NCBI RefSeq assembly: GCF_000745485.1
Contig: NZ_KN050693.1
Location: 349,995-413,994, forward strand
From: Methanobacterium veterum
GTDB lineage: Archaea; Methanobacteriota; Methanobacteria; Methanobacteriales; Methanobacteriaceae
Length of the DNA: 64,000 nucleotides
Reading direction: 5' to 3'
Of this stretch, positions 37,059-47,214 are shown piece by piece. Position 1 is the first letter of the stretch; each line of letters begins with the position of its first letter. The notes under the pieces were generated by a model. That model did no database searches. It had not been told where the DNA came from and saw only the letters and a list, made by a program, of their open reading frames with translations. Both the position numbers and the translations under genes were made by a program.

Positions 37059-37349
37059 TTGGCAAAAGGCCTAATTAGAATTGTTTTAGATATACTAAAA
37101 CCTCATGAACCAAATATACCTTATTTTGCAAAATATTTAAGTGAAATAGATGGAGTAGATGGTGTAAACGTTACTTTAATGGAAATAGATAAAGAAACAG
37201 AGAACGTTAAAGTAACAATGCAGGGAAATGATTTAAATTTTGAACAAATAAGTGAAGCAATTAAGCAATACGGCGGTTCAATTCACAGTGTTGACGAGGT
37301 TGTTGCCGGTAAAAAACTTGTTGAAGAAGTTACAACACCTCAGGACTGA
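37059..37349 (+). CDS. DUF211 family protein
   Basis: 96 residues from a TTG start, chosen because GGAGG lies 8 bases before it; an earlier in-frame TTG overlaps that site. The family start AKGLIRIVLDILKPHEPNIPYFAKYLSEI and the ferredoxin-like fold pattern are clear in pieces. These proteins form small oligomers; their function is not known. It lies 6 bp before the RraA-like gene and is probably co-transcribed. The long hairpin leader suggests translational control. Confidence 0.85.
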   Translation: MAKGLIRIVLDILKPHEPNIPYFAKYLSEIDGVDGVNVTLMEIDKETENVKVTMQGNDLNFEQISEAIKQYGGSIHSVDEVVAGKKLVEEVTTPQD

Positions 37350-37355
37350 TTTTAT

Positions 37356-38021
37356 ATGAAAAATAAGAAGAAGCTTTCACCTGAGAGCATCTTAGAATTA
37401 TTTTCACCCAAATTTTCTGATTCTAAAGTAGCACGCTTGAATCTTAATACATCCCAGGTTTCAGATGCTTTAAACAAAGTAACAGGTAATCCGGGAGTGC
37501 TTTCTGGAATTAAGCCATTATTTGATAGGACCATCGTTGGAAGGGCAGTAACTGCCAGTACGATGGCTGATGACTGGGGCACAAGTATTAAAGCTATTGA
37601 AGCGGCTAAAGAAGGTGAAGTTCTTGTCATTCAGGTTGAAGGTGATGATAAAGCTGTATGGGGTGAGCTAGCCTCAAAAACAGCGCAAGAGAGGGGAATA
37701 ATAAGTACGGTAATCGATGGGGCTGTAAGGGATGTTGGAGCAGTAAAGAAATTAAAATATCCCGTATTCTCAAAGACTATTGTTCCTAATGCCGGAAGCT
37801 CAAAAGCAGAAGGTAAAATTAATATTCCAGTAACCTGTGGAAATGTAACTGTTAATCCTCATGATTTAATTATAGGGGATGAATGTGGAGTCGTAGTTGT
37901 GCCAGATGAGCATTTAAAAGACGTTATAGATGAAACATTGCGCATTAAAAGAAATGAGGCTCAAATCATCTCAAAAATTGAAAAAGGCTATTCTTTTTCA
38001 GATATACTTGGATTAAATTAA
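37356..38021 (+). CDS. RraA-like family protein
   Basis: 221 residues of the RraA/class II HMG aldolase-like family. The conserved GELASKTAQERGIIS, VIDGAVRDV (Arg-Asp of the active site) and GVVVVPDE are visible, after VGRAVTAST. Members are either aldolases for pyruvate-derived acids or regulators. In methanogens this family is often fused or adjacent to hexulose-phosphate synthase; no such domain is here. Co-transcribed with the DUF211 gene. Confidence 0.85.
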   Translation: MKNKKKLSPESILELFSPKFSDSKVARLNLNTSQVSDALNKVTGNPGVLSGIKPLFDRTIVGRAVTASTMADDWGTSIKAIEAAKEGEVLVIQVEGDDKAVWGELASKTAQERGIISTVIDGAVRDVGAVKKLKYPVFSKTIVPNAGSSKAEGKINIPVTCGNVTVNPHDLIIGDECGVVVVPDEHLKDVIDETLRIKRNEAQIISKIEKGYSFSDILGLN

Positions 38022-38166
38022 ATATTTAATCCTAATAATTTGTTTTATTTATAATCAAATGTTAATTACTGCTTGAAAAACATTTATATAAGGTTATATT
38101 CACATAACTTATGAAGATGTTTTTAATGTACTAATAAGGATAATACTAGTTTTACAGGGATTTAAT

Positions 38167-39228
38167 ATGCAGAACACCACCGAATTTATAAAGGATCATA
38201 AACTGGAAATTGCGCTGTCGTTTGCTGCGGGCTTATTTATCATATTCTTAGTGTCTTTTTTTATAGGCTTAGATGAAATTTTAAGTGTTTTAGATCACAC
38301 TGATTTAACGATAATGTTGTTTACACTGGTTTTAGAACTTGTTATGCTGCTTATGTGGGCTGTAAGATGGAAATTTATTTTAGATATTCTCGATAAGGCA
38401 CCTAAATTTAAACAGATAATTTTAATGCTTTATTCGAGTATTTTTGGGAATAACGTCACTCCAGGTGCAGCTGGTGGAGAACCTTTACGTGCGTATCTTC
38501 TTGACAAGTTTGAGGGTATTCCTTTTGAAGTTGGATTTGCATCTACCACTGCAGATAGGGTTTTTGAATTTTTCCCATTTGTACTGGTCTCTATACTTAC
38601 TATATATCTCATATTTACATTAGATGCCGGATTCTGGCTTAGTTTGATAATCATTATCTTAATTATACTTGTGATAGTTATCTTTGGACTTATGATATAT
38701 GTTGGCTATAAGAAGGAGGTCGCTACCAGATTGGTTATTTCTATTGCAAAGCGTATATATCCGCTTGCAAAAAGGTTAACATCTAAAGAAACACCTTTTA
38801 GCAATATCCACGATAAGCTGATAGGATATATCGAAAGCTTTACCACTGGTTTTCAGGGAGTACTTAAAGATCGTAAGATGTTTGTTGTGGGTATTTTAAT
38901 CTCTTTTTTAATGTGGGGAATAGATAGTTTACGTTTTTATTTAACATTTGTGGCTGTAGGTTACCATCCTCCAATTTTACCTGTGGTAATTATTTATACT
39001 GTTGCATTTGTGGTCTCTATAATCCCGAATATACCCGGGTCTCTTGGTATTCGTGAGGCTGTAATGATTGCCCTTTTCCTGCCTGTAGGTGTTTCTCCAG
39101 ATATAGTCCTTGCAGTATCTCTGCTGGATCGTGTGGTAAGTTATGTTATTCCAACGTCTATTGGAGCCCTTGCAACGTTTTACTACGGTAAAATCTATAA
39201 AGAAAAAAAGGTAAGTTCAAAAGCTTAA
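38167..39228 (+). CDS. Flippase-like membrane protein (UPF0104, lysylphosphatidylglycerol synthase TM family)
   Basis: 353 residues with about eight membrane segments. The family motif GNNVTPGAAGGEPLRAYLL lies near residue 98, and a second pattern, IPNIPGSLGIREAVMIALFLPVGV, is near 280. Homologues include AglD-like proteins and proteins thought to move lipid-linked sugars. The start has an AGGGATT ribosome binding site. Confidence 0.85.
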   Translation: MQNTTEFIKDHKLEIALSFAAGLFIIFLVSFFIGLDEILSVLDHTDLTIMLFTLVLELVMLLMWAVRWKFILDILDKAPKFKQIILMLYSSIFGNNVTPGAAGGEPLRAYLLDKFEGIPFEVGFASTTADRVFEFFPFVLVSILTIYLIFTLDAGFWLSLIIIILIILVIVIFGLMIYVGYKKEVATRLVISIAKRIYPLAKRLTSKETPFSNIHDKLIGYIESFTTGFQGVLKDRKMFVVGILISFLMWGIDSLRFYLTFVAVGYHPPILPVVIIYTVAFVVSIIPNIPGSLGIREAVMIALFLPVGVSPDIVLAVSLLDRVVSYVIPTSIGALATFYYGKIYKEKKVSSKA

Positions 39229-39725
39229 GCTTGATATGTTATCAATTAATTTATGATTAAAAGCATAATTAAGAACGCTCGTGTCCATGATCCTGTGCAT
39301 GAGTTATACTTATGTTAAATTGTAGTTTTAATTGATTATATGGGATTTATCTTAAAAAATGCAATTTATTTAACCATTAATCACATGAAAAATGAAGCGT
39401 TATTATTTACACAACATTCTGGGCATGAGCGTTTAAGAATTATTATTTATTAAGATCCTTTATTTTTAGTTTTAGTGGTACTTTATAGATTTTAGAAACT
39501 TCAGATGCCTGTGCTCATGGTTTTTGTATTTTAGATTAAAATTTGATTATAGATTTATCTTACTATATGTAATTTTTAGTTTTAGGAGTAGATGTTGGGT
39601 TATAAATTCAAAAGACTTATATTAGAGATTAACATTTATTATTTAAAAATATCGAAATATTTATATATAACTTCCGCACACTATAATAATATATAAAATT
39701 ATCGGTTGATGATAAACTGAAAAAA
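39229..39725. other. Intergenic stretch before gar1-tfb
   Basis: No gene is seen. Widely spaced complementary segments (AACGCTCGTG near 39271 and CATGAGCGTT near 39424) could mark an unannotated structured RNA, but the rest does not fold convincingly. A promoter element TTATATATAA near 39661 precedes gar1. Confidence 0.4.
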
Positions 39726-39992
39726 TTGGGAATTATATCACATATCTCCAACAAGGGCAAAATCATACTAAGATCCGATAAAACGCCTGGTTTTGGACTA
39801 CCTGTTTTTACTGAAGATAAAAAAAGGATTGGAACTGTTCACGATTTCTTTGGACCTACAAAAAGACCGTATATATCAGTCAAAGTTTACGCAAAAAACA
39901 CTAAAAATCTTGAAAAGCGAGTTGGAGAGAGCTTGTATATATCATCAAAACCTATAAAAAAATGGGGGCGAAAAAAACGAAAGAAAAGATGA
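39726..39992 (+). CDS. gar1: H/ACA RNA-protein complex component Gar1
   Basis: 88 residues. Gar1 joins Cbf5, Nop10 and L7Ae in RNA-guided pseudouridylation. The Gar1 core ([30 protein letters not shown] in pieces) and a basic tail (GRKKRKKR) are visible. The start is TTG at 39726 or a CTG three codons earlier; neither has a strong ribosome binding site. The 3' end overlaps the tfb gene, an arrangement widely conserved in archaea. Confidence 0.9.
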   Translation: MGIISHISNKGKIILRSDKTPGFGLPVFTEDKKRIGTVHDFFGPTKRPYISVKVYAKNTKNLEKRVGESLYISSKPIKKWGRKKRKKR

Positions 39993-40924
39993 AATACGAC
40001 GTTTCAGAAATTGAAAAGGTCGAAACAAGATGCCCGGAATGCAATTCTGACAAACTCATTAACGATCACGAACGCGGGGAAATAGTATGCGGTGCGTGTG
40101 GACTGGTTATCGATGATAATTTAGTTGATATGGGACCAGAATGGAGAGCATTTGACCATGAGCAAAGGGATAAAAGGACAAGGGTAGGTGCTCCAATAAC
40201 TTATACCATCCACGATAAAGGTTTAAGTACCATGATCGATTGGAGGAACAAAGACATCTACGGTAGGGATATCCCTGCCAGGAACCGTGCTCAATGGTAC
40301 CGTTTAAGGAAATGGCAGAGAAAAATAAGGATTTCTGGTGCCACAGAAAGGAACCTCGCGTTTGCTTTAAGTGAACTTGATAGAGACTCTTCGAGACTGG
40401 GTTTACCTAGAAGTGTGAGAGAAGCAGCTTCAGTTGTTTACAGAAGTGCTGTTGAAAACAAACTCATAAGAGGGCGAAGTATAGAGGGAGTAGTTGCAGC
40501 ATCATTATATGCAGCATGCAGGCGATGTAACGTTCCAAGGACTCTTGATGAGATTGCAGAAGTTTCTAGAGTAAGTAAAAAAGAAGTTGGAAGAACTTAC
40601 AGGTTCTTAACACGTGAACTTAACATAAAATTACCACCAACATCTCCAGTTGATTACGTACCAAGATTTGCAAGTGAGTTAAGCTTATCTGGTGAAGTAC
40701 AATCCAAAGCTATTGAAATAATTGAAAAAGCTATGGAAAAAGGTCTTACATCAGGTAGGGGACCAACAGGAGTTGCAGCAGCAGCTTTATATATAGCATC
40801 TGTACTTCTTGGTGAAAGAAAAACTCAAAGGGATGTTGCAGACATCGCGGGTGTAACTGAAGTAACCATCCGTAACAGATACAAAGAGCTTACAGAACAG
40901 CTTGATATGGGTGTAACTTTATAG
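39962..40924 (+). CDS. tfb: Transcription initiation factor IIB (TFB)
   Basis: TFB bridges TBP and RNA polymerase and binds the BRE. The N-terminal zinc ribbon [13 protein letters not shown]...IVCGACGLV spans about 23-50. The B-reader region ([17 protein letters not shown]) follows, then two cyclin repeats (about 115-315) with [17 protein letters not shown] in the second. At 320 residues it is of normal length. The start could also be the ATG nine codons in. It overlaps gar1 by 31 bp. Confidence 0.95.
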   Translation: MGAKKTKEKMKYDVSEIEKVETRCPECNSDKLINDHERGEIVCGACGLVIDDNLVDMGPEWRAFDHEQRDKRTRVGAPITYTIHDKGLSTMIDWRNKDIYGRDIPARNRAQWYRLRKWQRKIRISGATERNLAFALSELDRDSSRLGLPRSVREAASVVYRSAVENKLIRGRSIEGVVAASLYAACRRCNVPRTLDEIAEVSRVSKKEVGRTYRFLTRELNIKLPPTSPVDYVPRFASELSLSGEVQSKAIEIIEKAMEKGLTSGRGPTGVAAAALYIASVLLGERKTQRDVADIAGVTEVTIRNRYKELTEQLDMGVTL

Positions 40925-41107
40925 TTACCCTACTTACTTTAAATAAAATCTATTTTTAATCATTTAGTAAAAAAAAGGTAATGTGCATGTTATATAAAGC
41001 TATTGCCTGTTAAATTTTATTAAAACTTGAAATTTGTTTTTGTGCACTAATTTTATTAATTATACTGCAGAATTAACTTGAAAGACTAATAAAAAATAAG
41101 AGGAATT

Positions 41108-41308
41108 TTAAAATCCTAATTGTCCTCTAAATACATATGCTATATAAATCACGATAATTACTGCAAGAATTATATAAAACATTCTCCGAGTTTTGGCGAC
41201 TTTTCTAGCTCTTTCTGCGTATGTTTCTTCACATTTAGGTGAGCAAAATCGCTCTTCTGGTGGAATTGATATTCCGCATACTGGACAGTGTTTATGTGGT
41301 TTTGTCAT
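41108..41308 (-). CDS. Zinc-ribbon membrane protein (DUF2116)
   Basis: 66 residues: an N-terminal Cys cluster (HKHCPVCGISIPPEERFCSPKC) that should bind zinc, a short basic helix, and one C-terminal membrane helix (MFYIILAVIIVIYIAYVF). This is the DUF2116 layout. It starts after AGAGGTG. Function unknown. Confidence 0.85.
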   Translation of the reverse strand: MTKPHKHCPVCGISIPPEERFCSPKCEETYAERARKVAKTRRMFYIILAVIIVIYIAYVFRGQLGF

Positions 41309-41499
41309 ATTAATACACCTCTTTTATTGTAAGTAGTTTAAAATTGAATTTTAAAACTTTAAAAATATGTATTCATTATTTAACCATTTTAACTCATGTA
41401 AAAAAAATGATGTTTGGAATACTTTATGATACAACCTATATCCTTCACATTTATAAAGACTACCATGAATTATGAAAAATTAAATAATGAAGTGATTTT

Positions 41500-42174
41500 T
41501 TAATCATGAACAATTGTAGTCCCTATTTCGCTGGAAACTGCTTTTTGAATATTTTCAGCGTGATTTCCATTTACAATTCTGGTCTTTATTTTTGATCGTT
41601 TAATTATTTGTATTGCTGTGCTGTCGAAAAACTCATAAGTACCAGCTTTGGTTTCTTTACTGCTTAAAATGGACATCATTTCTGCAGGGGTAATTTTTTC
41701 AAACATTTTAGCATCATCATGCTTATTTGGGTCTTTATCGTATAATCCATCCACTGATGTGGCGTTTATCAAAAGATCAGCATTTACAAATTCTGCAAGG
41801 ATACTGCTGACAGCATCTGTACTGTGGGCTGGTTCAGTTCCACCCATAACCACAATTTTACCAGATACTGAAAATTCCATTGCTTCGTGAAAATTTTTAG
41901 CTACCTTTGGATATGCATCTTCACCAAGGGCCATAATTAAAAGTTTAGCATTCAATCGTGTAACATCAATCCCTATATCATCACAAGCTGCTTCAGAAAC
42001 TCCAAGATCCCTTGCAATTCCAATGTATTCTCGAGCGGGCTTTCCACCACCAACTACAATAAATAACTTGTGTTCATCATTCATACTTCTTAAAACATCA
42101 GCATAATCTTTAAATTTTTCATGGCTATTCTCTTTAATTATTATAGATCCGCCTACTGCGACCACAATTTTCAT
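41500..42174 (-). CDS. pyrH: Uridylate kinase, archaeal type
   Basis: PyrH phosphorylates UMP to UDP. The amino-acid-kinase fold starts with [11 protein letters not shown], followed by [43 protein letters not shown] and [15 protein letters not shown]. At 224 residues it fits the archaeal form. The ribosome binding site is GGTGAT. It is divergent from prf1 across a repeat-rich promoter region. Confidence 0.95.
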   Translation of the reverse strand: MKIVVAVGGSIIIKENSHEKFKDYADVLRSMNDEHKLFIVVGGGKPAREYIGIARDLGVSEAACDDIGIDVTRLNAKLLIMALGEDAYPKVAKNFHEAMEFSVSGKIVVMGGTEPAHSTDAVSSILAEFVNADLLINATSVDGLYDKDPNKHDDAKMFEKITPAEMMSILSSKETKAGTYEFFDSTAIQIIKRSKIKTRIVNGNHAENIQKAVSSEIGTTIVHD

Positions 42175-42234
42175 ATTATCATCACCATATTAACTGTCAA
42201 TGTAACTTAAATAAATATAATTCTAAAGTAGAAT

Positions 42235-42518
42235 TAGTAAGGTTTTAATTATATATTATTGAAGATATAATATAAATTAAATAGCTTATGTTCTGATATT
42301 TTAAATTATGAGGATATAGTGAACTAATTTGCTAGTAAGGTTTTAATTATATATTACTGAAGATATAATATACTAAAGAGCTTATGTTTTAATATTTTAA
42401 ATGATGGATATAATGAATTAATTTACGGGTAAAATTTTAATTTATATATTGAAGATATAATATAAAATAGCTTATGTTCTGATATTTTAAATTATGTTGA
42501 TATAATGAACTAATTTAC
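42235..42518. repeat. Three tandem 92-98 bp repeats upstream of prf1
   Basis: Units lie at 42235-42332, 42333-42426 and 42427-42518. Each runs GGTTTTAATTATATATTA, GAAGATATAATATA, GCTTATGTT, ATATTTTAAAT, GATATA, TGAACTAATTT with few changes. Each holds a TATA-like element, so they may be three promoters in series or a repeated RNA leader. They fill the whole gap between pyrH and prf1. Confidence 0.85.
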
Positions 42519-42545
42519 TATTACTATTATTAAGGAGTGATTTTT

Positions 42546-43775
42546 TTGGCTGAAGTGTCATCAAAAGAGTTATACGAGTTTAAAAGAACCATCGAAGAAC
42601 TCGCAGATAAAAAAGGAAGGGGAACTGAACTTGTGTCAGTTTATATCCCCCCTGATAAACAGGTGAGTGATGTAGTTAAGCACATGAGGGAAGAATTAAG
42701 TCAAAGTGCTAACATTAAGAGTAAACAAACCAAAAAGAATGTACAGTCTGCAATTGAGGTAATTGTGCAGAAATTGAAGCTGTTTCCAAAACCCCCTGAA
42801 CATGGACTGCTCCTTTTTGTTGGAATGATCCCTAAAGGAGGTCCTGGTACTGAAAAAATGGAAACTTACGTTTTTGAGCCGCCAGAAGTTATACAGACTT
42901 ACACATATCACTGTAATTCTGAATTTTATTTGGAACCGCTTCAGGATATGTTGGATGTAAAGGAAACATATGGACTTGCTGTACTGGACAGAAAAGAAGC
43001 TACAATTGCTGTCTTACGTGGTAAACGAATTGATATTGTTAAAACATTAACTAGTGGTGTTCCAGGTAAGCACAAAGCAGGTGGACAGTCCCAGCGAAGG
43101 TTTGACCGTTTAATTGACCTTGCAGCTCATGAGTTCTTAAAAAGAATAGGACATCATATTAACGATGCTTTTTTACCGATCCCTGACTTAAAGGGAGTAG
43201 TGTTAGGTGGACCCGGGCATACCAAGGAAGAGTTCCTTGAAGGGGATTATATGCACTATGAAATTAAAAATAAGGTTATAACCACTGTAGATACTTCATA
43301 TACTGGTGAATTTGGTATAAGGGAAGTCATTGACAAGTCCATGGATGTTTTAAATGAAATGGATATAATGCGTGAGAAAAAACTTGTACAGCGGTTTTTA
43401 AAGGAACTCATTAACGAAGATGGGCTTTCATCTTATGGAGAAAAAGATGTAAGGCGAAATCTTGAAATGGGTGCAGTTGAAGTCCTTCTTCTATCTGAAG
43501 ATGTTAGTTACAAGCGCGAGACATGTGAATGCCCTGCATGTGCATATACCGAAGGAAAAACTATTAAAAAATCTGAAGAAATAGGAAATGAGCAGTGCCC
43601 ACAATGTGGAGAAATAATGAAGGTCGTTGGATCAAGGGACATTATCGACGAGTTTGTTGATATGGCTGAAGAGGTTGGATCTGATATCGAGATTATTTCA
43701 ACTGAAACAGAGGAAGGAATGCAGTTATTGCGTGCATTTGGTGGTATTGCTGCTATATTGAGATATAGAACTTAA
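42546..43775 (+). CDS. prf1: Peptide chain release factor aRF1
   Basis: aRF1 ends translation at all three stop codons. The start is TTG at 42546 ([12 protein letters not shown]), seven bases after AAGGAGTGAT. Domain 1 carries TQ-like recognition loops, domain 2 the [12 protein letters not shown] motif that reaches the peptidyl transferase centre, and domain 3 the zinc-like CECPACAY...QCPQC. At 409 residues the length is normal. Its last 80 bp are partly repeated 210 bp downstream. Confidence 0.95.
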   Translation: MAEVSSKELYEFKRTIEELADKKGRGTELVSVYIPPDKQVSDVVKHMREELSQSANIKSKQTKKNVQSAIEVIVQKLKLFPKPPEHGLLLFVGMIPKGGPGTEKMETYVFEPPEVIQTYTYHCNSEFYLEPLQDMLDVKETYGLAVLDRKEATIAVLRGKRIDIVKTLTSGVPGKHKAGGQSQRRFDRLIDLAAHEFLKRIGHHINDAFLPIPDLKGVVLGGPGHTKEEFLEGDYMHYEIKNKVITTVDTSYTGEFGIREVIDKSMDVLNEMDIMREKKLVQRFLKELINEDGLSSYGEKDVRRNLEMGAVEVLLLSEDVSYKRETCECPACAYTEGKTIKKSEEIGNEQCPQCGEIMKVVGSRDIIDEFVDMAEEVGSDIEIISTETEEGMQLLRAFGGIAAILRYRT

Positions 43776-43789
43776 TCTATATTTTTTTA

Positions 43790-43915
43790 ATGATTTTTGA
43801 GAAATTTTCTGGGCAGAAAAATTTACGATTTTTCTGCATTTTTTGACCACCGCTCAAAAATTCTACGAATTTTTGGCGTCCCAAAAATCTCTGATTTTTG
43901 AGGACTTTTTTAGAA
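43790..43915. repeat. Hairpin modules after prf1
   Basis: Modules include GCAGAAAAAT with ATTTTTCTGC, CAAAAATTC-TAC-GAATTTTTG and CAAAAATC-TCT-GATTTTTG. They may end the prf1 transcript. Confidence 0.65.
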
Positions 43916-43920
43916 AAAAG

Positions 43921-44000
43921 GTGGAGGAGATGCAGTTATCACGTGCATTTGGTGGTATTGCTGCTAAGGTATAGAACATAGAGTTCTATCTCTATTTTTT
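43921..44000 (+). pseudogene. Duplicated 3' tail of prf1
   Basis: From 43930, ATGCAGTTAT..CGTGCATTT and GGTGGTATTGCTGCT repeat the prf1 sequence from 43719 with two base changes. Similarity then breaks and returns as TATAGAAC and CTATTTTTTTT. It is a tail fragment without function. Confidence 0.8.
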
Positions 44001-44069
44001 TTATTTAATTTGAAAAGTAGTTTAGATAGAATAGATTCTGATTTTTTTAAATAATTTAAGAAAAAAGGA

Positions 44070-44144
44070 TTAAAAATAAATAAGAATTAGACTTATCCAA
44101 GTCTACTTATACGAATCAAGGATTCCACAGGTACACCTCAACTT
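44070..44144 (-). pseudogene. Duplicated 3' tail of gfcR
   Basis: About 75 bp match 45367-45441 at roughly four of five bases. Read on the minus strand it gives [13 protein letters not shown] and stop, against [13 protein letters not shown] in the intact gene. Several changes are synonymous, which suggests the copy once was under selection or came from a related allele. With the intact gene end it brackets the broken endonuclease gene. Confidence 0.8.
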
Positions 44145-44154
44145 TTTTTTCTAA

Positions 44155-44245
44155 AAAAGGTTGATCAAAAAATCCTCGCTCAAAAATAAAAAATTTTTGA
44201 GCTATCGAAACTTCGTTTCGATGCTCCAAACACTACATGTTTGAG
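44155..44245. repeat. Hairpin modules before the endonuclease pseudogene
   Basis: Modules include CTCAAAAAT with ATTTTTGAG, CGAAAC-TTC-GTTTCG and CCAAACA with TGTTTGAGA. Same family as elsewhere. Confidence 0.6.
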
Positions 44246-44489
44246 AGCTGTGGGAAAAATAAATCAATGGAATTCTTTTTTTTACTAATTTGGAAAATAA
44301 TATTCTCTTATTATATGAAATGTATGCTATTTTTTTATATTTTTGCATTCCAAGTGCTATTGAATCATAAAATTTGGTTTAATCCTAATCAGTTGTTTAT
44401 TTTAAACAAAAAATTTATTAATTTAAAACTTATTTTATAATCATATTAACTGTTAATTAGGGGGAATAAAATAAAAATATGGTGTCTTA

Positions 44490-45380
44490 ATGCCAAGAAA
44501 AGGTAGAGAAACTGAATTAATTTTAAAAGAGCTTGAAAGTATAAGCTTAATAGTCAAGCAGTAGTTAAGTCTCCAGATTATATATTTGATGTTGTGGCTG
44601 GAAAGAAAAGAGAAGTTGATATTTCAATTAGAAATAAAGTAGGTAAACATGAATTTTTAACTATTATTGAATGTAGAGATAGGGCAGAAAAAGGAGAAAT
44701 TGATTGGATTGAACAAATAATAACAAACGGCTAATGCTAATAAGGTTATTGCAGTTTCAACTTCTGGATTTACTGATGAAGCAATAATTAAAGCTAATCA
44801 TTATAATGTTGTTTTAAGAAAATTAAGAGATTTTAAAGCTGAAGAAGTAAAAAAATGAATGGAATTTTCATTGTGGAAGAAGGTGGTCCAGAATTTAAGA
44901 TAGTGGATATATTTTGTAAATGTATTAATATAGAACTAGAAAATGAAAATAGTGGAAAAGAAAACCCATAAATTTTCAATTAGAAATCAATGAAAAAAAT
45001 TTAGAATAGAATCAACAGGGAAAAACGTTAGTTTAGCTGATATAATCAGGGAAACCAATGATAAATTTGATAATTATTTATTCCAAGGTTTGAATGAAGG
45101 AGATACTCCTATAACTAAAAAGGTAAAAATTGTTCCATCAAATAGAATTCTGATGGACTTTGATAATATAACTTGTTATATCAAATATATAGCAATTAGT
45201 TTAGAGTGTTGAGCTATATAAACCATTAATCCCTGTAAAAACAATTAGATATGAAGAAAATAATAAATCAGTTTTAGAAAAAGCTGATTATAGATTGGGA
45301 AAGGATAATATATTATTTACACTAGTCCTGAATCTCAAAAATTGACAGTTAAAACTACCATACCTGTTAAAAATAAATAG
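44490..45380 (+). pseudogene. Broken restriction endonuclease-like gene (PD-(D/E)XK, Mrr-like)
   Basis: Joining three frames gives MPRKGRETELILKELES, then VVKSPDYIFDVVAGKKREVDISIRN and HEFLTIIECRDRAEKGEIDWIEQI, then ANKVIAVSTSGFTDEAIIKA. The D...IECR core fits a PD-(D/E)XK nuclease like those of type IV or DNA-damage related restriction proteins. Frameshifts lie near 44550 and 44730, and a new frame starts at 44858; the downstream C-terminal part has several more stops. It lies between two copies of the gfcR 3' end, which suggests insertion there. Confidence 0.75.
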
Positions 45381-45389
45381 GAATTAGTT

Positions 45390-45989
45390 TTATCCTAACC
45401 TACTCACACGAATCAAGGATTCCACAGGAACTCCTTCAATTTCGTCTATTCCTTTTTTATCAATTAAAACAACTGCACAAAGTGGATTTGCCCCAAGATC
45501 GTTTAATATGTTTATTGCTTCGTTTACAGTTCTTCCACTTGTTATGACGTCGTCCACAATCACGACTTTTTTACCTTCAACTGATGCAAAGTTACTGCTT
45601 ATTGCTCCCCGTGCATCTTCCTCTTTTCTGTGTTTTATAGGGTGGAATATGGTTATATCTGCATCTATTATTTCTGCCATCATGGTTGCAAATGGTACTC
45701 CACTTACAGTTATACCTACTACTACTTCAACATCACCATATTCTAAAGCTAAATCAGCCATGGCTGCAGATACATGCATCATTCGTGTAGAACTGCTGCC
45801 TAAGTTTTTCCAGTTTATAGCGAAATCAACTGGAGCTTTTTGGGTTCCTTCTTCCATTTTTTTACCAGTTACCTGTAAAATAAGCCATCTGGCGGTGTCT
45901 TTAGAGACATTAAGTTCATCTGCTATTTCTCCAGTGGTAAAGCCCCTGCTTCTTAGTTCATAAGCCCTTTTTATAAGCTCTTCATTCAT
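45390..45989 (-). CDS. gfcR: GfcR: HTH plus orotate phosphoribosyltransferase-like regulator
   Basis: 199 residues. An N-terminal helix-turn-helix ([24 protein letters not shown], about 13-36) precedes a phosphoribosyltransferase domain with the PRPP motif [17 protein letters not shown]. This architecture is the archaeal GfcR family, described in haloarchaea as an activator of sugar degradation genes, earlier annotated as PyrE-like. In methanogens the target is not known; a purine or pyrimidine sensing role is possible. Ribosome binding site GGACGTG. Confidence 0.9.
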   Translation of the reverse strand: MNEELIKRAYELRSRGFTTGEIADELNVSKDTARWLILQVTGKKMEEGTQKAPVDFAINWKNLGSSSTRMMHVSAAMADLALEYGDVEVVVGITVSGVPFATMMAEIIDADITIFHPIKHRKEEDARGAISSNFASVEGKKVVIVDDVITSGRTVNEAINILNDLGANPLCAVVLIDKKGIDEIEGVPVESLIRVSRLG

Positions 45990-46260
45990 AAAAACACGTC
46001 CAATTTAATTGAGGATTATTTCTAATAATATACATACTTAATTTTTAAGATATTGCCATATAAGTTTTTATCTGTTACTAAACAGACATTATACAATGGT
46101 TTGATTTTTGAGAAATAAAAATATATGGGAATTCTGTAACTAATTTCTCTAAAATTTTTATAATATTTAATTTATCACAATTTTAAATTATGATCGCCAA
46201 AAAAAAAGTTTAAATGCCGAAAAGATAGAATATGCATCGACATTTTAAAAAAAGAAAGTC

Positions 46261-47214
46261 TTAGTAACCGTTTATTTCAACCGGAAGATTATCTTTTGCA
46301 GATTTCATGGCTGCAGTTACAACTTTAAGTGCATATATCCCGTCTTTACCAGTGATCTTAGGATCTTCACCGTTATCCACTGCATTTAAAAATGAACTTA
46401 GTTCTTCCCTTAAAGGTTCTTTGTAGTCTATATCTACATTTTGGGTGGATTTTCCGTATACGTGAACTGTTTGATCGATATAATCAATGGAAATTATCCC
46501 GTCTACACCAGTTATTTCTAATTTCCTTTTTTTGTAAGGTGTAAGCCAGTTTACCTCAAGCATACCAATAATGCCGTTTTTAAAACTGCTCATTATTTCT
46601 GCATGGTCTTCATATTCACATTTTTCGAGTTTGCTTCCCATATTGGCATATATTCGAGATATTGGGCTGTCAAAGAGGTGATACATTATATCTACATCAT
46701 GTATTGCAAGGTCTATTATAACTCCAACATCTTTAATTCGTGGAGGAAATGGACCTACTCTTTTTGCAGATGCAGATACAACTTCACCAATAACATCATC
46801 CTTTATAAGTTCTTTTGCCTTTCCTACAGCGGGGTTGAATCTTTCAACGTGACCAGTTGCAAGTTTAACACCTTCATCTTTTGCAGCTTTTACCATTGCT
46901 TCTGCTTCTCTTAAGGTAAATGCTATTGGTTTTTCTACCAATACATGTTTACCATGTTCTATTGCATCCATAACAACATTAAAATGATGAGTAGTAGGAA
47001 CACATACACTAACCGCATCTATTTCAGGCATTTTAAGAATATCCATATAATCTACAAATCCCCTTGTATTGTATTGATTAGCAACCTCCTCTGATTTTTC
47101 TCTCATAAGATCAGATATAGCCATTAGATTAGCATTCTCAAGTTCAGAATATACTCTGGCGTGGTGAACTCCCATAGCTCCTACACCAATTACGCCCACA
47201 TTTACCTTATTCAC
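46261..47214 (-). CDS. Gfo/Idh/MocA family oxidoreductase
   Basis: 317 residues. The N-terminal Rossmann domain starts VGVIGVGAMGVHHARVYSEL, with the family EKP motif in VLVEKPIAF and the catalytic region VIIDLAIHDVDIMYHLF. It resembles UDP-N-acetylglucosamine 3-dehydrogenases used to make surface sugars. The GTG start overlaps the stop of hemC, and GGAGGATTAT lies before it, so it is translated together with hemC. Confidence 0.88.
   Translation of the reverse strand: MNKVNVGVIGVGAMGVHHARVYSELENANLMAISDLMREKSEEVANQYNTRGFVDYMDILKMPEIDAVSVCVPTTHHFNVVMDAIEHGKHVLVEKPIAFTLREAEAMVKAAKDEGVKLATGHVERFNPAVGKAKELIKDDVIGEVVSASAKRVGPFPPRIKDVGVIIDLAIHDVDIMYHLFDSPISRIYANMGSKLEKCEYEDHAEIMSSFKNGIIGMLEVNWLTPYKKRKLEITGVDGIISIDYIDQTVHVYGKSTQNVDIDYKEPLREELSSFLNAVDNGEDPKITGKDGIYALKVVTAAMKSAKDNLPVEINGY

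Noticed and set aside
39695..39720. C/D box-like TGATGAT and CTGA before gar1
   Set aside because: The two boxes are only a few bases apart, too close for a guide RNA.
46603..46914. 103-codon plus-strand frame opposite the Gfo/Idh gene
   Set aside because: Antisense shadow of a clear family member.
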